DNA of 64,000 bases from Muricea muricata (lineage: Eukaryota > Cnidaria > Anthozoa > Malacalcyonacea > Plexauridae), in NCBI GenBank assembly GCA_963855995.1, contig OY979717.1:42122107-42186106 (forward strand), given 5' to 3'. Positions 1-12,900 of this stretch are shown piece by piece (the first letter of the stretch is position 1; every line of letters begins with the position of its first letter). The notes beneath the pieces were generated by a model. That model was not told the DNA's origin and searched no databases. It saw only the letters and a list, made by a program, of their open reading frames with translations. Both the position numbers and the translations under genes were made by a program.

Positions 1-3000
1 GACCATACTATCTATAAATCACCGGTTCTCGTCCGATCACCGTAGTTAAACTAGACTGGGCGGAGTTAGTACTTGTATGGGAGACCGCCTAGGAATACTT
101 CGTGTCGTGAGCTCTGTTTTTTCCCGGGTCATCGTTCTATTCTTCTATGAAATATCGAATTCATAGAGAAGCATATTCTTGTAAAACACACATGTTCGCG
201 ATCATACCGTCTGGAAAATACCGGTTCTCGTCCGATCACCGCAGTTAAACCAGACTGGGCGGTGTTAGTACTTCGATGGGAGACCGCCTAGGAATAGTTC
301 GTGTCGTAAGCTCTGTTTTTCCCGTGTCATCGTTCTATTCTTCTATGAAATATCGAATTCATAGAGAAGCATGATCTTGTAAAGCACAGATGTTCACGAC
401 CATACCGCCTGGAAAATACCGGTTCTCGTCCGATCACCGCAGTTAAACTAGACTGGGCGGAGTTAGTACTTGGATGGGAGACCGCCTAGGAATACTTCGT
501 GGCGTGAGCTCTGCTTTTTCCCCTTTCATTGTTCTATTCTTCTATGAAATATCGAATTCATTGTGAAGCATATTCTTGTAAAACTTACATGTTCACGACC
601 ATACCGTCTGGAAAATACCGGTTCTCGTCCGATCACCGCAGTTAAACCAGACTGGGCGGTGTTAGTACTTCGATGGGAGACCGCCTAGGAATAGTTCGTG
701 TCGTAAGCTCTGTTTTTCCCGTGTCATCGTTCTATTCTTCTATGAAATATCGAATTCATAGAGAAGCATGATCTTGTAAAGCACAGATGTTCACGACCAT
801 ACCGCCTGGAAAATACCGGTTCTCGTCCGATCACCGCAGTTAAACTAGACTGGGCGGAGTTAGTACTTAAATGGGAGACCGCCTAGGAATACTTCGTGGC
901 GTGAGCTCTGCTTTTTCCCCTTTCATTGTTCTATTCTTCTATGAAATATCGAATTCATTGTGAAGCATATTCTTGTAAAACTTACATGTTCACGACCATA
1001 CCGTCTTGAAAATACCGGTTCTCGTCCGATCACCGGAGTTCAACTAGACTGGGCGGAGTTAGTACTTGGGTGGGAGACCGCCTACGAATACTTCGTGTCG
1101 TGAGTTCTGCTTTTTCCCCTGTCATTGTTCTATTCTTCTATGAAATATCGAATTCATAGAGAAGCATATTCTTGTAAAACACGCATGTTCAGGATCATAC
1201 CGTCTGGAAAATACCGGATCTCGTCCGATCACCGCAGTTAAACCAGACTGGGCGGAGTTAGTACTTCGATGGGAAACCGCCTAGGAATACTTCGTGTCGT
1301 GAGCTCTGTTTTTTCCCCTGTCATCGTTCTTATCTTTTGCGAAACATCGAAATGAATGAGAAGCATATTCTTTTAACGCACACATGTTCACGACCATACC
1401 ATCTATAAATTACTGGTTTTCGTCCGATCACCTCAGTTAAACTAGACTGGGCGGAGTTAGTACTTGGATGCGAGACCGCCTAGGAATACTTCGTGTCGTG
1501 AGCTCTGTTTTTTCCCGGGTCATCGTTCTATTCTTCTATGAAATATCGAATTCATAGAGAAGCATGATCTTGTAAAGCACAGATGTTCACGACCATACCG
1601 TCTGGAAAATACCGGTTCTCGTCCGATCACCTCAGTTAAACTAGACTGGGCGGAGTTAGTACTTGGATGGGAGACCGCCTAGGAATACTTCGTGTCGTGA
1701 GCTATGTTTTTTCCCCTGTCATCGTTCTTATCTTTTGCGAAACATCGAAATGAATGAGAAGCATATTCTTTTAACGCACACATGTTCACGACCATACCAT
1801 CTATAAATTACCAGTTCTCGTCCGATCACCGCAATTAAACTAGACTGGGCGTAGTTCTTACTTGGATGGGAGACCGCCTAGGAATACTTCGTGTCGTGAG
1901 CTCTGCTTTTTCCCCTGTCATTGTTCTATTCTTCTATGAAATATCGAATTCATAGAGAAGCATATTCTTGTAAAACACACATGTTCAGGACCATACCGTC
2001 TGGAAATTACCGGTTCTCGTCCGATCAACGCAGTTAAACTAGACTGGGCGGAGTTAGTACTTGGATGGGAGACCGCCTAGGAATACTTCGTGTCGTGAGC
2101 TCTGTTTTTCCCGTGTCATCGTTCTATTCTTCTATGAAATATCGAATTCATAGAGAAGCATGATCTTGTAAAGCAGAGATGTTCACGACCATACCGTCTG
2201 GAAAATACCGGTTCTCGTCCGATCACCGCAGTTAAACTAGACTGGGTGGAATTAGTACTTGGATGGGAGACCGCCTAGGAATACTTCGTGTCGTGAGCTC
2301 TGTTTTTTCCCCTATCATCGTTCTTATCTTTTGCGAAACATCGAAATGAATGAGAAGCATATTCTTTTAACGCACACATGTTCACGACCATACTATCTAT
2401 AAATCACCGGTTCTCGTCCGATCACCGTAGTTAAACTAGACTGGGCGGAGTTAGTACTTGTATGGGAGACCGCCTAGGAATACTTCGTGTCGTGAGCTCT
2501 GTTTTTTCCCGGGTCATCGTTCTATTCTTCTATGAAATATCGAATTCATAGAGAAGCATATTCTTGTAAAACACACATGTTCGCGATCATACCGTCTGGA
2601 AAATACCGGTTCTCGTCCGATCACCGCAGTTAAACCAGACTGGGCGGTGTTAGTACTTCGATGGGAGACCGCCTAGGAATAGTTCGTGTCGTAAGCTCTG
2701 TTTTTCCCGTGTCATCGTTCTATTCTTCTATGAAATATCGAATTCATAGAGAAGCATGATCTTGTAAAGCACAGATGTTCACGACCATACCGCCTGGAAA
2801 ATACCGGTTCTCGTCCGATCACCGCAGTTAAACTAGACTGGGCGGAGTTAGTACTTGGATGGGAGACCGCCTAGGAATACTTCGTGGCGTGAGCTCTGCT
2901 TTTTCCCCTTTCATTGTTCTATTCTTCTATGAAATATCGAATTCATTGTGAAGCATATTCTTGTAAAACTTACATGTTCACGACCATACCGTCTGGAAAA

Positions 3001-4764
3001 TACCGGTTCTCGTCCGATCACCGCAGTTAAACCAGACTGGGCGGTGTTAGTACTTCGATGGGAGACCGCCTAGGAATAGTTCGTGTCGTAAGCTCTGTTT
3101 TTCCCGTGTCATCGTTCTATTCTTCTATGAAATATCGAATTCATAGAGAAGCATGATCTTGTAAAGCACAGATGTTCACGACCATACCGCCTGGAAAATA
3201 CCGGTTCTCGTCCGATCACCGCAGTTAAACTAGACTGGGCGGAGTTAGTACTTGGATGGGAGACCGCCTAGGAATACTTCGTGGCGTGAGCTCTGCTTTT
3301 TCCCCTTTCATTGTTCTATTCTTCTATGAAATATCGAATTCATTGTGAAGCATATTCTTGTAAAACTTACATGTTCACGACCATACCGTCTTGAAAATAC
3401 CGGTTCTCGTCCGATCACCGGAGTTCAACTAGACTGGGCGGAGTTAGTACTTGGGTGGGAGACCGCCTACGAATACTTCGTGTCGTGAGTTCTGCTTTTT
3501 CCCCTGTCATTGTTCTATTCTTCTATGAAATATCGAATTCATAGAGAAGCATATTCTTGTAAAACACGCATGTTCAGGATCATACCGTCTGGAAAATACC
3601 GGATCTCGTCCGATCACCGCAGTTAAACCAGACTGGGCGGAGTTAGTACTTCGATGGGAAACCGCCTAGGAATACTTCGTGTCGTGAGCTCTGTTTTTTC
3701 CCCTGTCATCGTTCTTATCTTTTGCGAAACATCGAAATGAATGAGAAGCATATTCTTTTAACGCACACATGTTCACGACCATACCATCTATAAATTACTG
3801 GTTTTCGTCCGATCACCTCAGTTAAACTAGACTGGGCGGAGTTAGTACTTGGATGCGAGACCGCCTAGGAATACTTCGTGTCGTGAGCTCTGTTTTTTCC
3901 CGGGTCATCGTTCTATTCTTCTATGAAATATCGAATTCATAGAGAAGCATGATCTTGTAAAGCACAGATGTTCACGACCATACCGTCTGGAAAATACCGG
4001 TTCTCGTCCGATCACCTCAGTTAAACTAGACTGGGCGGAGTTAGTACTTGGATGGGAGACCGCCTAGGAATACTTCGTGTCGTGAGCTATGTTTTTTCCC
4101 CTGTCATCGTTCTTATCTTTTGCGAAACATCGAAATGAATGAGAAGCATATTCTTTTAACGCACACATGTTCACGACCATACCATCTATAAATTACCAGT
4201 TCTCGTCCGATCACCGCAATTAAACTAGACTGGGCGTAGTTCTTACTTGGATGGGAGACCGCCTAGGAATACTTCGTGTCGTGAGCTCTGCTTTTTCCCC
4301 TGTCATTGTTCTATTCTTCTATGAAATATCGAATTCATAGAGAAGCATATTCTTGTAAAACACACATGTTCAGGACCATACCGTCTGGAAATTACCGGTT
4401 CTCGTCCGATCAACGCAGTTAAACTAGACTGGGCGGAGTTAGTACTTGGATGGGAGACCGCCTAGGAATACTTCGTGTCGTGAGCTCTGTTTTTCCCGTG
4501 TCATCGTTCTATTCTTCTATGAAATATCGAATTCATAGAGAAGCATGATCTTGTAAAGCAGAGATGTTCACGACCATACCGTCTGGAAAATACCGGTTCT
4601 CGTCCGATCACCGCAGTTAAACTAGACTGGGTGGAATTAGTACTTGGATGGGAGACCGCCTAGGAATACTTCGTGTCGTGAGCTCTGTTTTTTCCCCTAT
4701 CATCGTTCTTATCTTTTGCGAAACATCGAAATGAATGAGAAGCATATTCTTTTAACGCACACAT
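1..4764 (+). rRNA. 5S rRNA array segment 1, 24 genes
   Basis: Tandem 5S genes, each about 119 nt from its start. Starts: -5 (cut by the window edge, nt 7 onward present), 194, 392, 591, 789, 988, 1187, 1386, 1585, 1784, 1983, 2181, 2380, 2579, 2777, 2976, 3174, 3373, 3572, 3771, 3970, 4169, 4368, 4566. Several copies carry a changed helix I start: GTTCGCGATC at 194 and 2579, GTTCAGGATC at 1187 and 3572. In these A5, C6, C9 or neighbouring pairs differ while the 3' strand stays unchanged, so helix I is weakened. Genes at 1784 and 4169 have GTAGTTCTTACTT in place of GGAGTTAGTACTT, which alters the intermediate promoter element. The gene at 789 has AAATGGG instead of GGATGGG in box C, while its paralogue at 3174 is intact. 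Confidence 0.95.
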
Positions 4765-5372
4765 GTTCACGACCATACTATCTATAAATCACCGGTTCTC
4801 GTCCGATCACCGTAGTTAAACTAGACTGGGCGGAGTTAGTACTTGTATGGGAGACCGCCTAGGAATACTTCGTGTCGTGAGCTCTGTTTTTTCCCGGGTC
4901 ATCGTTCTATTCTTCTATGAAATATCGAATTCATAGAGAAGCATATTCTTGTAAAACACACATGTTCGCGATCATACCGTCTGGAAAATACCGGTTCTCG
5001 TCCGATCACCGCAGTTAAACCAGACTGGGCGGTGTTAGTACTTCGATGGGAGACCGCCTAGGAATAGTTCGTGTCGTAAGCTCTGTTTTTCCCGTGTCAT
5101 CGTTCTATTCTTCTATGAAATATCGAATTCATAGAGAAGCATGATCTTGTAAAGCACAGATGTTCACGACCATACCGCCTGGAAAATACCGGTTCTCGTC
5201 CGATCACCGCAGTTAAACTAGACTGGGCGGAGTTAGTACTTGGATGGGAGACCGCCTAGGAATACTTCGTGGCGTGAGCTCTGCTTTTTCCCCTTTCATT
5301 GTTCTATTCTTCTATGAAATATCGAATTCATTGTGAAGCATATTCTTGTAAAACTTACATGTTCACGACCAT
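1..5372. repeat. 12-unit higher-order repeat, period 2,385 bp, about 2.25 copies
   Basis: The sequence at 1 recurs at 2386 and 4771. Copies 1 and 2 agree base for base wherever I compared them except AAATGGG at about 869 against GGATGGG at 3254. Copy 3 follows for roughly 600 bp and then switches to another unit order at about 5373 (ATATCG against ATACCG). Confidence 0.93.
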
Positions 5373-5479
5373 ATCGTCTGGAAAATACCGGTTCTCGTCC
5401 GATCACCGCAGTTAAACTAGACTGGGCGGAGTTATTACTTGGATAGGAGACCGCCTTGGAATACTTCGTGTCGTGAGCT

Positions 5480-5559
5480 CTGCTTTTTCCCCTGTCATTG
5501 TTCTATTCTTCTATGAAATATCGAATTCATAGAGAAGGATGTTCTTGTAAAACACACAG
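5480..5559. repeat. 5S spacer family 2 (CTATTCTTCTATG type), reference copy
   Basis: Family 2 has TTCTATTCTTCTATGAAATA, TCGAATTCATAGAGAAG and then one of several ends: CATATTCTTGTAAAACACACAT, CATGATCTTGTAAAGCACAGAT, CATATTCTTGTGAAGCACAGAT or, as here, GATGTTCTTGTAAAACACACAG (each described from the point after AGAAG). A shorter form with GTTATTTCTTC recurs before 6753, 17547, 19534, 26156, 28143 and others. Families 1 and 2 are mixed in a fixed order within each higher-order block. Confidence 0.8.
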
Positions 5560-5678
5560 GTTCACGACCATACCGTCTGGAAAATACCGGTTCTCGTCCG
5601 ATCACCGCAGTTAAACTAGACTGGGCGGAGTTAGTACTTGGATGGGAGACCGCCTAGGAATACTTCGTGTCGTGAGCT
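5560..5678 (+). rRNA. 5S ribosomal RNA, consensus copy of the main class
   Basis: This copy matches the majority sequence of the array and serves as reference. 5S rRNA is a component of the large ribosomal subunit and is transcribed by RNA polymerase III. Numbering from G1: nt 1-9 (GTTCACGAC) pair with nt 110-118 (GTCGTGAGC) to form helix I with one U-G wobble. Nt 16-21 (GTCTGG) pair with nt 57-62 (CTAGAC), and nt 14-15 with 64-65 around bulged T63, to form helix II. CGGT at 29-32 pairs with ACCG in helix III. The internal promoter is present: an A-box-like region around nt 50-64, an intermediate element (GTTAG) and box C, where GGATGGGAGACCGCCT is identical to the vertebrate form. The T-run at 5682-5687 is the likely terminator. 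The exact 3' end of the mature RNA (nt 118-120) cannot be fixed from DNA. Confidence 0.97.
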
Positions 5679-5758
5679 CTGTTTTTTCCCCTGTCATCGT
5701 TCTTATCTTTTGCGAAACATCGAAATGAATTAGAAGCATATTCTTTTAACGCACACAT
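5679..5758. repeat. 5S spacer family 1 (short CTTATCTTTTGCG type), reference copy
   Basis: This spacer has CATCGTTCTTATCTTTTGCG, then ATCGAAATGAAT, AGAAGCATATTC and TTTTAACGCACACAT up to the next gene. The reference copy has GAATTAGAAG where most copies have GAATGAGAAG. The GAAGCAT block, about 26-20 bp before the gene, is shared with family 2 and is the best candidate for an upstream polymerase III element, since it is conserved where the rest of the spacer differs. A G in the TTGCG core is A in the common TTGCAAAAC subtype, which goes with TTTTTTCGCC. Confidence 0.8.
5682..5687 (+). terminator. RNA polymerase III T-run terminator, typical copy
   Basis: Six T residues lie 4 nt beyond the last helix I base of the 5S gene at 5560. 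Polymerase III stops at four or more T. Across the window the element occurs as G followed by six T, G followed by five T before CCCGTG, GC followed by five or six T, GCC followed by four T, and CA followed by seven T. Nearly every gene has one of these forms at the same distance. Confidence 0.85.
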
Positions 5759-6156
5759 GTTCACGACCATACCGTCTGGAAAATACCGGTTCTCGTCCGA
5801 TCACCGCAGTTAAACTAGACTGGGCGGAGTTAGTACTTGGATGGGAGACCGCTTAGGAATACTTCGTGTCGTGAGCTCTGTTTTTTCCCATGTCATTGTT
5901 CTATTCTTCTATGAAATATCGAATTCATAGAGAAGCATATTCTTGTAACACACACATGTTCACGACCACACCCTCTGGAAAATACCGGTTCTCGTCCGAT
6001 CATCGCAGTTAAACTAGACTGGGCGAAGTTAGTACTTGAATGGGAGACCGCCTAGGAATACTTCGTGTCGTGAGCTCTGTTTTTTCGCCCTTCATCGTTT
6101 TTATCTTTTGCAAAACATCGAAATGAATGAGAAGCATGTTCTTTTAACGCACACAT

Positions 6157-6275
6157 GTTCACGACCATACCATCTATAAATTACCGGTTCTCGTCCGATC
6201 ACCGCAGTTAAACTAGACTGGGCGGAGTTAGTACTTGGATGGGAGACCGCCTAGGAATACTTCGTGTCGTGAGCT
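6157..6275 (+). rRNA. 5S rRNA, second class (CTATAAATT variant), reference copy
   Basis: This copy represents a second gene class that recurs throughout the window. Against the main class it has G16 to A, G20 to A, G21 to T and A25 to T (CATCTATAAATTACC for CGTCTGGAAAATACC). With the opposite strand unchanged, A16 faces C62 and T21 faces C57, so two G-C pairs of helix II are lost, while A20-T58 replaces a G-T wobble. Box C and the terminator are intact. The class is almost always preceded by the spacer ending TTTTAACGCACACAT. It may be a functional variant, or a weakly selected class spread by gene conversion; the sequence alone does not decide. Confidence 0.85.
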
Positions 6276-6950
6276 CTGTTTTTTCCCGGGTCATCGTTCT
6301 ATTCTTCTATGAAATATCGAATTCATACTGAAGCATATTCTTGTGAAGCACAGATGTTCACGACCATACCGTCTGGAAAATACCGGTTCTCGTCCGATCA
6401 CCGCAGTTAAACTAGACTGGGCGGAATTAGTACTTGGATGGGAGACCGCCTAGGAATACTTCGTGTCGTGAGCTCTGTTTTTTCCCCTGTCATCGTTCTT
6501 ATCTTTTGCGAAACATGGAAATGAATGATAAGCATATTCTTTTAATGCACACATGTTCACGACCATACCGTCTGGAAAATACCGGTTCTCGTCCGATCAC
6601 CGCAGTTAAACTAGACTGGGCGGAGTTAGTACTTGGATGGGAGACCGCGTAGCAATACTTCGTTTCGTGAGCTCTCCTTTTTCCCCTGTCATTGTTATTT
6701 CTTCTATGAAATATCGGATTCATTGAGAAGCATATTCTTGTAAAACACACATGTTCACGACCATACCGTCTGGAAAATACCGGTTCTCGTCCGATCACCG
6801 AAGTTAAACTAGACTGGGCGGAGTTAGTACTTGGATGGGAGACCGCCTAGGAATACTTCGTGTCGTGAGCTCTGTTTTTCCCGTGTCATCGTTCTATTCT
6901 TCTATGAAATATCGAATTCATAGAGAAGCATGATCTTGTAAAGCACAGAT

Positions 6951-9900
6951 GTTCACGACCATACCGTCTGGAAAATACCGATTCTCGTCGGATCACCGCA
7001 GTTAAACTAGACTGGGCGGAGTTAGTACTTGGATGGGAGACCGCCTAGGAATACTTTTTGTCGTGAGCTCTGTTTTTTCCCCTGTCATCGTTCTTATCTT
7101 TTGCGAAACATCGAAATGAATGAGAAGCATATTCTTTTAACGCACACATGTTCACGACCATACCGTCTTGAAAATACCGGTTCTCGTCCGATCACCGGAG
7201 TTCAACTAGACTGGGCGGAGTTAGTACTTGGGTGGGAGACTGCCTACGAATACTTCGTGTCGTGAGTTCTGCTTTTTGCCCTGTCATTGTTCTATTCTTC
7301 TATGAAATATCGAATTCATAGAGAAGCATATTCTTGTAAACACGCATGTTCAGGATCATACCGTCTGGAAAATACCGGATATCGTCCGATCACCGCAGTT
7401 AAACCAGACTGGGCGGAGTTAGTACTTCGATGGGAAACCGCCTAGGAATACTTCGTGTCGTGAGCTCTGTTTTTTCCCCTGTCATCGTTCTTATCTTTTG
7501 CGAAACATCGAAATGAATGAGAAGCATATTATTTTAACGCACACATGTTCACGACCATACCATCTATAAATTACTGGTTTTCGTCCGATCACCTCAGTTA
7601 AACTAGACTGGGCGGAGTTAGTACTTGGATGCGAGACCGCCTAGGAATACTTCGTGTCGTGAGCTCTGTTTTTTCCCGGGTCATCGTTCTATTCTTCTAT
7701 GAAATATCGAATTCATACAGAAGCATGATCTTGTAAAGCACAGATGTTCACGACCATACCGTCTGGAAAATACCGGTTCTCGTCCGATCACCGCAGTTAA
7801 ACTAGACTGGGCGGAGTTAGTACTTGGATGGGAGACCGCCTAGGAATACTTCGTGTCGTGAGCTATGTTTTTTCCCCTGTCATCGTTCTTATCTTTTGCG
7901 AAACATCGAAATGAATGAGAAGCATATTCTTTTAACGCACACATGTTCACGACCATACCATCTATAAATTACCAGTTCTCGTCCGATCACCGCAGTTAAA
8001 CTAGACTGGGCGTAGTTCTTACTTGGATGGGAGACCGCCTAGGAATACTTCGTGTCGTGAGCTCTGCTTTTTCCCCTGTCATTGTTCTATTCATCTATGA
8101 AATATCGAAATCATAGAGAAGCAAATTCTTGTAAAACACACATGTTCAGGACCATACCGTCTGGAAATTACCGGTTCTCGTCCGATCAACGCAGTTAAAC
8201 TAGACTGGGCGGAGTTAGTACTTGGATGGGAGACCGCCTAGGAATACTTCGTGTCGTGAGCTCTGTTTTTCCCGTGTCATCGTTCTATTCTTCTATGAAA
8301 TATCGAACTCATAGAGAAGCATGATCTTGTAAAGCAGAGATGTTCACGACCATACCGTCTGGAAAATACCGGTTCTCGTCCGATCACCGCAGTTAAACTA
8401 CACTGGGCGGAATTAGTACTTGGATGGGAGACCGCCTAGGAATACTTCGTGTCGTGAGCTCTGTTTTTTCCCCTATCATCGTTCTTATCTTTTGCGAAAC
8501 ATCGAAATGAATGAGAAGCAAATTCTTTTAACGCACACATGTTCACGACCATACCATCTATAAATCACCGGTTCTCGTCCGATCACCGTAGTTAAACTAG
8601 ACTGGGCGGAGTTAGTACTTGTATGGGAGACCGCCTAGGAATACTTCGTGTCGTGAGCTCTGTTTTTTCCCGGGTCATCGTTCTATTCTTCTATGAAATA
8701 TCGAATTCATAGAGAAGCATATTCTTGTAAAACACACATGTTCGCGATCATACCGTCTGGAAAATACCGGTTCTCGTCCGATCACCGCAGTTAAACCAGA
8801 CTGGGCGGTGTTAGTACTTCGATGGGAGACCGCCTAGGAATAGTTCGTGTCGTAAGTTCTGTTTTTCCCGTGTCATCGTTCTATTCTTCTATAAAATATC
8901 GAATTCATAGAGAAGCATGATCTTGTAAAGCACAGATGTTCACGACCATACCGCCTGGAAAATACCGGTTCTCGTCCGATCACCGCAGTTAAACTAGACT
9001 GGGCGGAGTTAGTACTTGGATGGGAGACCGCCTAGGAATACTTCGTGGCGTGAGCTCTGCTTTTTCCCCTTTCATTGTTCTATTCTTCTATGAAATATCG
9101 AATTCATTGTGAAGCATATTCTTGTAAAACTTACATGTTCACGACCATATCGTCTGGAAAATACCGGTTCTCGTCCGATCACCGCAGTTAAACTAGACTG
9201 GGCGGAGTTATTACTTGGATAGGAGACCGCCTAGGAATACTTCGTGTCGTGAGCTCTGCTTTTTCCCCTGTCATTGTTCTATTCTTCTATGAAATATCGA
9301 ATTCATAGAGAAGGATGTTCTTGTAAAACACACAGGTTCACGACCATACCGTCTGGAAAATACCGGTTCTCGTCCGATCACCGCAGTTAAACTAGACTGG
9401 GCGGAGTTAGTACTTGGATGGGAGACCGCCTAGGAATACTTCGTGTCGTGAGCTCTGTTTTTCCCATGTCATCGTTCTTATCTTTTGCGAAACATCGAAA
9501 TGAATTAGAAGCATATTCTTTTAACGCACACATGTTCACGACCATACCGTCTGGAAAATACCGGTTCTCGTCCGATCACCGCAGTTAAACTAGACTGGGC
9601 GGAGTTAGTACTTGGATGGGAGACCGCTTAGGAATACTTCGTGTCGTGAGCTCTGTTTTTTCAAATGTCATTGTTCTATTCTTCTATGAAATATCGAATT
9701 CATAGAGAAGCATATTCTTGTAACACACACATGTTCACGACCACACCCTCTGGAAAATACCGGTTCTCGTCCGATCACCGTAGTTAAACTAGACTGGGCG
9801 GAGTTAGTATTTGGATGTGAGACCGCCTAGGAATACTTCGTGTCGTGAGCTCGGTTTTTCCCGTGTGATCGTTCTATTCTTCTATGAAATATCGAATTCA

Positions 9901-12900
9901 TAGAGAAGCATGATCTTGTAAAGCACAGATGTTCAAGACCATACCGTCTGGAAAATACCGGTTGTCGTCCGATCACCGCAGTTAAACTAGACTGGGCGGA
10001 GTTAGTACTTGGATGGGAGACCGCCTAGGAATACTTCGTGTCGTGAGCTCTGCCTTTTCCCCTGTCATTGTTCTATTCTTCTATGAAATATCGAATTCAT
10101 AGAGAAGCATATTCTTGTAAAACACACATGTTCACGACCATACCGTCTGGAAAATACCGGTTCTCGTCCGAACACCGCAGTTAAACTAGACTGGGCGGAG
10201 TTAGTACTTGGATGGGAGACCGCCTAGGAATACTTCGTGTCGTGAGCTCTGTTTTTTCCCGTGTCATCGTTCTATTCTTCTATGAAATATCGAATTCATA
10301 GAGAAGCATGATCTTGTAAAGCACAGATGTTCACGACCATACCGTCTGGAAAATACCGGTTCTCTTCCGATCACCGCAGTTAAACTAGACTGGGATGAGT
10401 TAGTACTTGGATGGGAGACCGCCTAGGAATACTTCGTGTCGTGAGCTCTGTTTTTTCCCCTGTCATCGTTCTTATCTTTTGCGAAACATCGAAATGAATG
10501 AGAAGCATATTCTTTTAACGCACACATGTTCACGACCATACCATCTATAAATTACCGGTTCTCGTCCGATCACCGCAGTCAAACTAGACTGGGCGGAGTT
10601 AGTACTTGGATGGGAGACCGCCTAGCAATACTTCGTGTCGTGAGCTCTGTTTTTTCCCGTGTCATCGTTCTATTCTTCTATGAAACATCGAATTCATAGA
10701 GAAGCATGATCTTGTAAAGCACAGATGTTCACGACCATACCGTCTGGAAAATACCGATTCTCGTCGGATCACCGCAGTTAAACTAGACTGGGCGGAGTTA
10801 GTACTTGGATGGGAGACCGCCTAGGAATACTTTTTGTCGTGAGCTCTGTTTTTTCCCCTGTCATCGTTCTTATCTTTTGCGAAACATCGAAATGAATGAG
10901 AAGCATATTCTTTTAACGCACACATGTTCACGACCATACCGTCTTGAAAATACCGGTTCTCGTCCGATCACCGGAGTTCAACTAGACTGGGCGGAGTTAG
11001 TACTTGGGTGGGAGACCGCCTACGAATACTTCGTGTCGTGAGTTCTGCTTTTTCCCCTGTCATTGTTCTATTGTTCTATGAAATATCGAATTCATAGAGA
11101 AGCATATTCTTGTAAACACGCATGTTCAGGATCATACCGTCTGGAAAATACCGGATATCGTCCGATCACCGCAGTTAAACCAGACTGGGCGGAGTTAGTA
11201 CTTCGATGGGAAACCGCCTAGGAATACTTCGTGTCGTGAGCTCTGTTTTTTCCCCTGTCATCGTTCTTATCTTTTGCGAAACATCGAAATGAATGAGAAG
11301 CATATTCTTTTAACGCACACATGTTCACGACCATACCATCTATAAATTACTGGTTTTCGTCCGATCACCTCAGTTAAACTAGACTGGGCGGAGTTAGTAC
11401 TTGGATGCGAGACCGCCTAGGAATACTTCGTGTCGTGAGCTCTGTTTTTTCCCGGGTCATCGTTCTATTCTTCTATGAAATATCGAATTCATACAGAAGC
11501 ATGATCTTGTAAAGCACAGATGTTCACGACCATACCGTCTGGAAAATACCGGTTCTCGTCCGATCACCGCAGTTAAACTAGACTGGGCGGAGTTAGTACT
11601 TGGATGGGAGACCGCCTAGGAATACTTCGTGTCGTGAGCTATGTTTTTTCCCCTGTCATCGTTCTTATCTTTTGCGAAACATCGAAATGAATGAGAAGCA
11701 TATTCTTTTAACGCACACATGTTCACGACCATACCATCTATAAATTACCAGTTCTCGTCCGATCACCGCAGTTAAACTAGACTGGGCGTAGTTCTTACTT
11801 GGATGGGAGACCGCCTAGGAATACTTCGTGTCGTGAGCTCTGCTTTTTCCCCTGTCATTGTTCTATTCTTCTATGAAATATCGAATTCATAGAGAAGCAT
11901 ATTCTTGTAAAACACACATGTTCAGGACCATACCGTCTGGAAATTACCGGTTCTCGTCCGATCAACGCAGTTAAACTAGACTGGGCGGAGTTAGTACTTG
12001 GATGGGAGACCGCCTAGGAATACTTCGTGTCGTGAGCTCTGTTTTTCCCGTGTCATCGTTCTATTCTTCTATGAAATATCGAATTCATAGAGAAGCATGA
12101 TCTTGTAAAGCAGAGATGTTCACGACCATACCGTCTGGAAAATACCGGTTCTCGTCCGATCACCGCAGTTAAACTAGACTGGGCGGAATTAGTACTTGGA
12201 TGGGAGACCGCCTAGGAATACTTCGTGTCGTGAGCTCTGTTTTTTCCCCTATCATCGTTCTTATCTTTTGCGAAACATCGAAATGAATGAGAAGCATATT
12301 CTTTTAACGCACACATGTTCACGACCATACCATCTATAAATCACCGGTTCTCGTCCGATCACCGTAGTTAAACTAGACTGGGCGGAGTTAGTACTTGTAT
12401 GGGAGACCGCCTAGGAATACTTCGTGTCGTGAGCTCTGTTTTTTCCCGGGTCATCGTTCTATTCTTCTATGAAATATCGAATTCATAGAGAAGCATATTC
12501 TTGTAAAACACACATGTTCGCGATCATACCGTCTGGAAAATACCGGTTCTCGTCCGATCACCGCAGTTAAACCAGACTGGGCGGTGTTAGTACTTCGATG
12601 GGAGACCGCCTAGGAATAGTTCGTGTCGTAAGCTCTGTTTTTCCCGTGTCATCGTTCTATTCTTCTATGAAATATCGAATTCATAGAGAAGCATGATCTT
12701 GTAAAGCACAGATGTTCACGACCATACCGCCTGGAAAATACCGGTTCTCGTCCGATCACCGCAGTTAAACTAGACTGGGCGGAGTTAGTACTTGGATGGG
12801 AGACCGCCTAGGAATACTTCGTGGCGTGAGCTCTGCTTTTTCCCCTTTCATTGTTCTATTCTTCTATGAAATATCGAATTCATTGTGAAGCATATTCTTG

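Larger units (their letters stand above)
4765..6950 (+). rRNA. 5S rRNA array segment 2, 11 genes
   Basis: Gene starts: 4765, 4964, 5162, 5361, 5560, 5759, 5958, 6157, 6356, 6555, 6753. The first three continue the 12-unit block and then the order changes. The gene at 5361 has ATATCG for ATACCG, a TTATTACTT intermediate element and GGATAGGAG in box C. This variant recurs at 9137, 12913, 16951, 21919, 25362, 35477, 38920, 53644 and 60797. The gene at 5958 has ACACCCTCTGG and is followed by a spacer with TTTTTTCGCCC. Confidence 0.95.

Noticed and set aside
6175..6183. TATAAA inside second-class genes as a TATA box
   Set aside because: It lies at about nt 20-26 inside the 5S transcript, downstream of its start, and arises from the class-defining changes in helix II.
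6434..6652. Recurring open frames of 63-99 codons, such as those starting MDGRPPRNT and MFTTIPSIN
   Set aside because: They start in box C or helix I of a 5S gene, run through spacer into the next gene and recur only because the unit recurs. Codon content follows rRNA sequence and there is no sign of protein selection.
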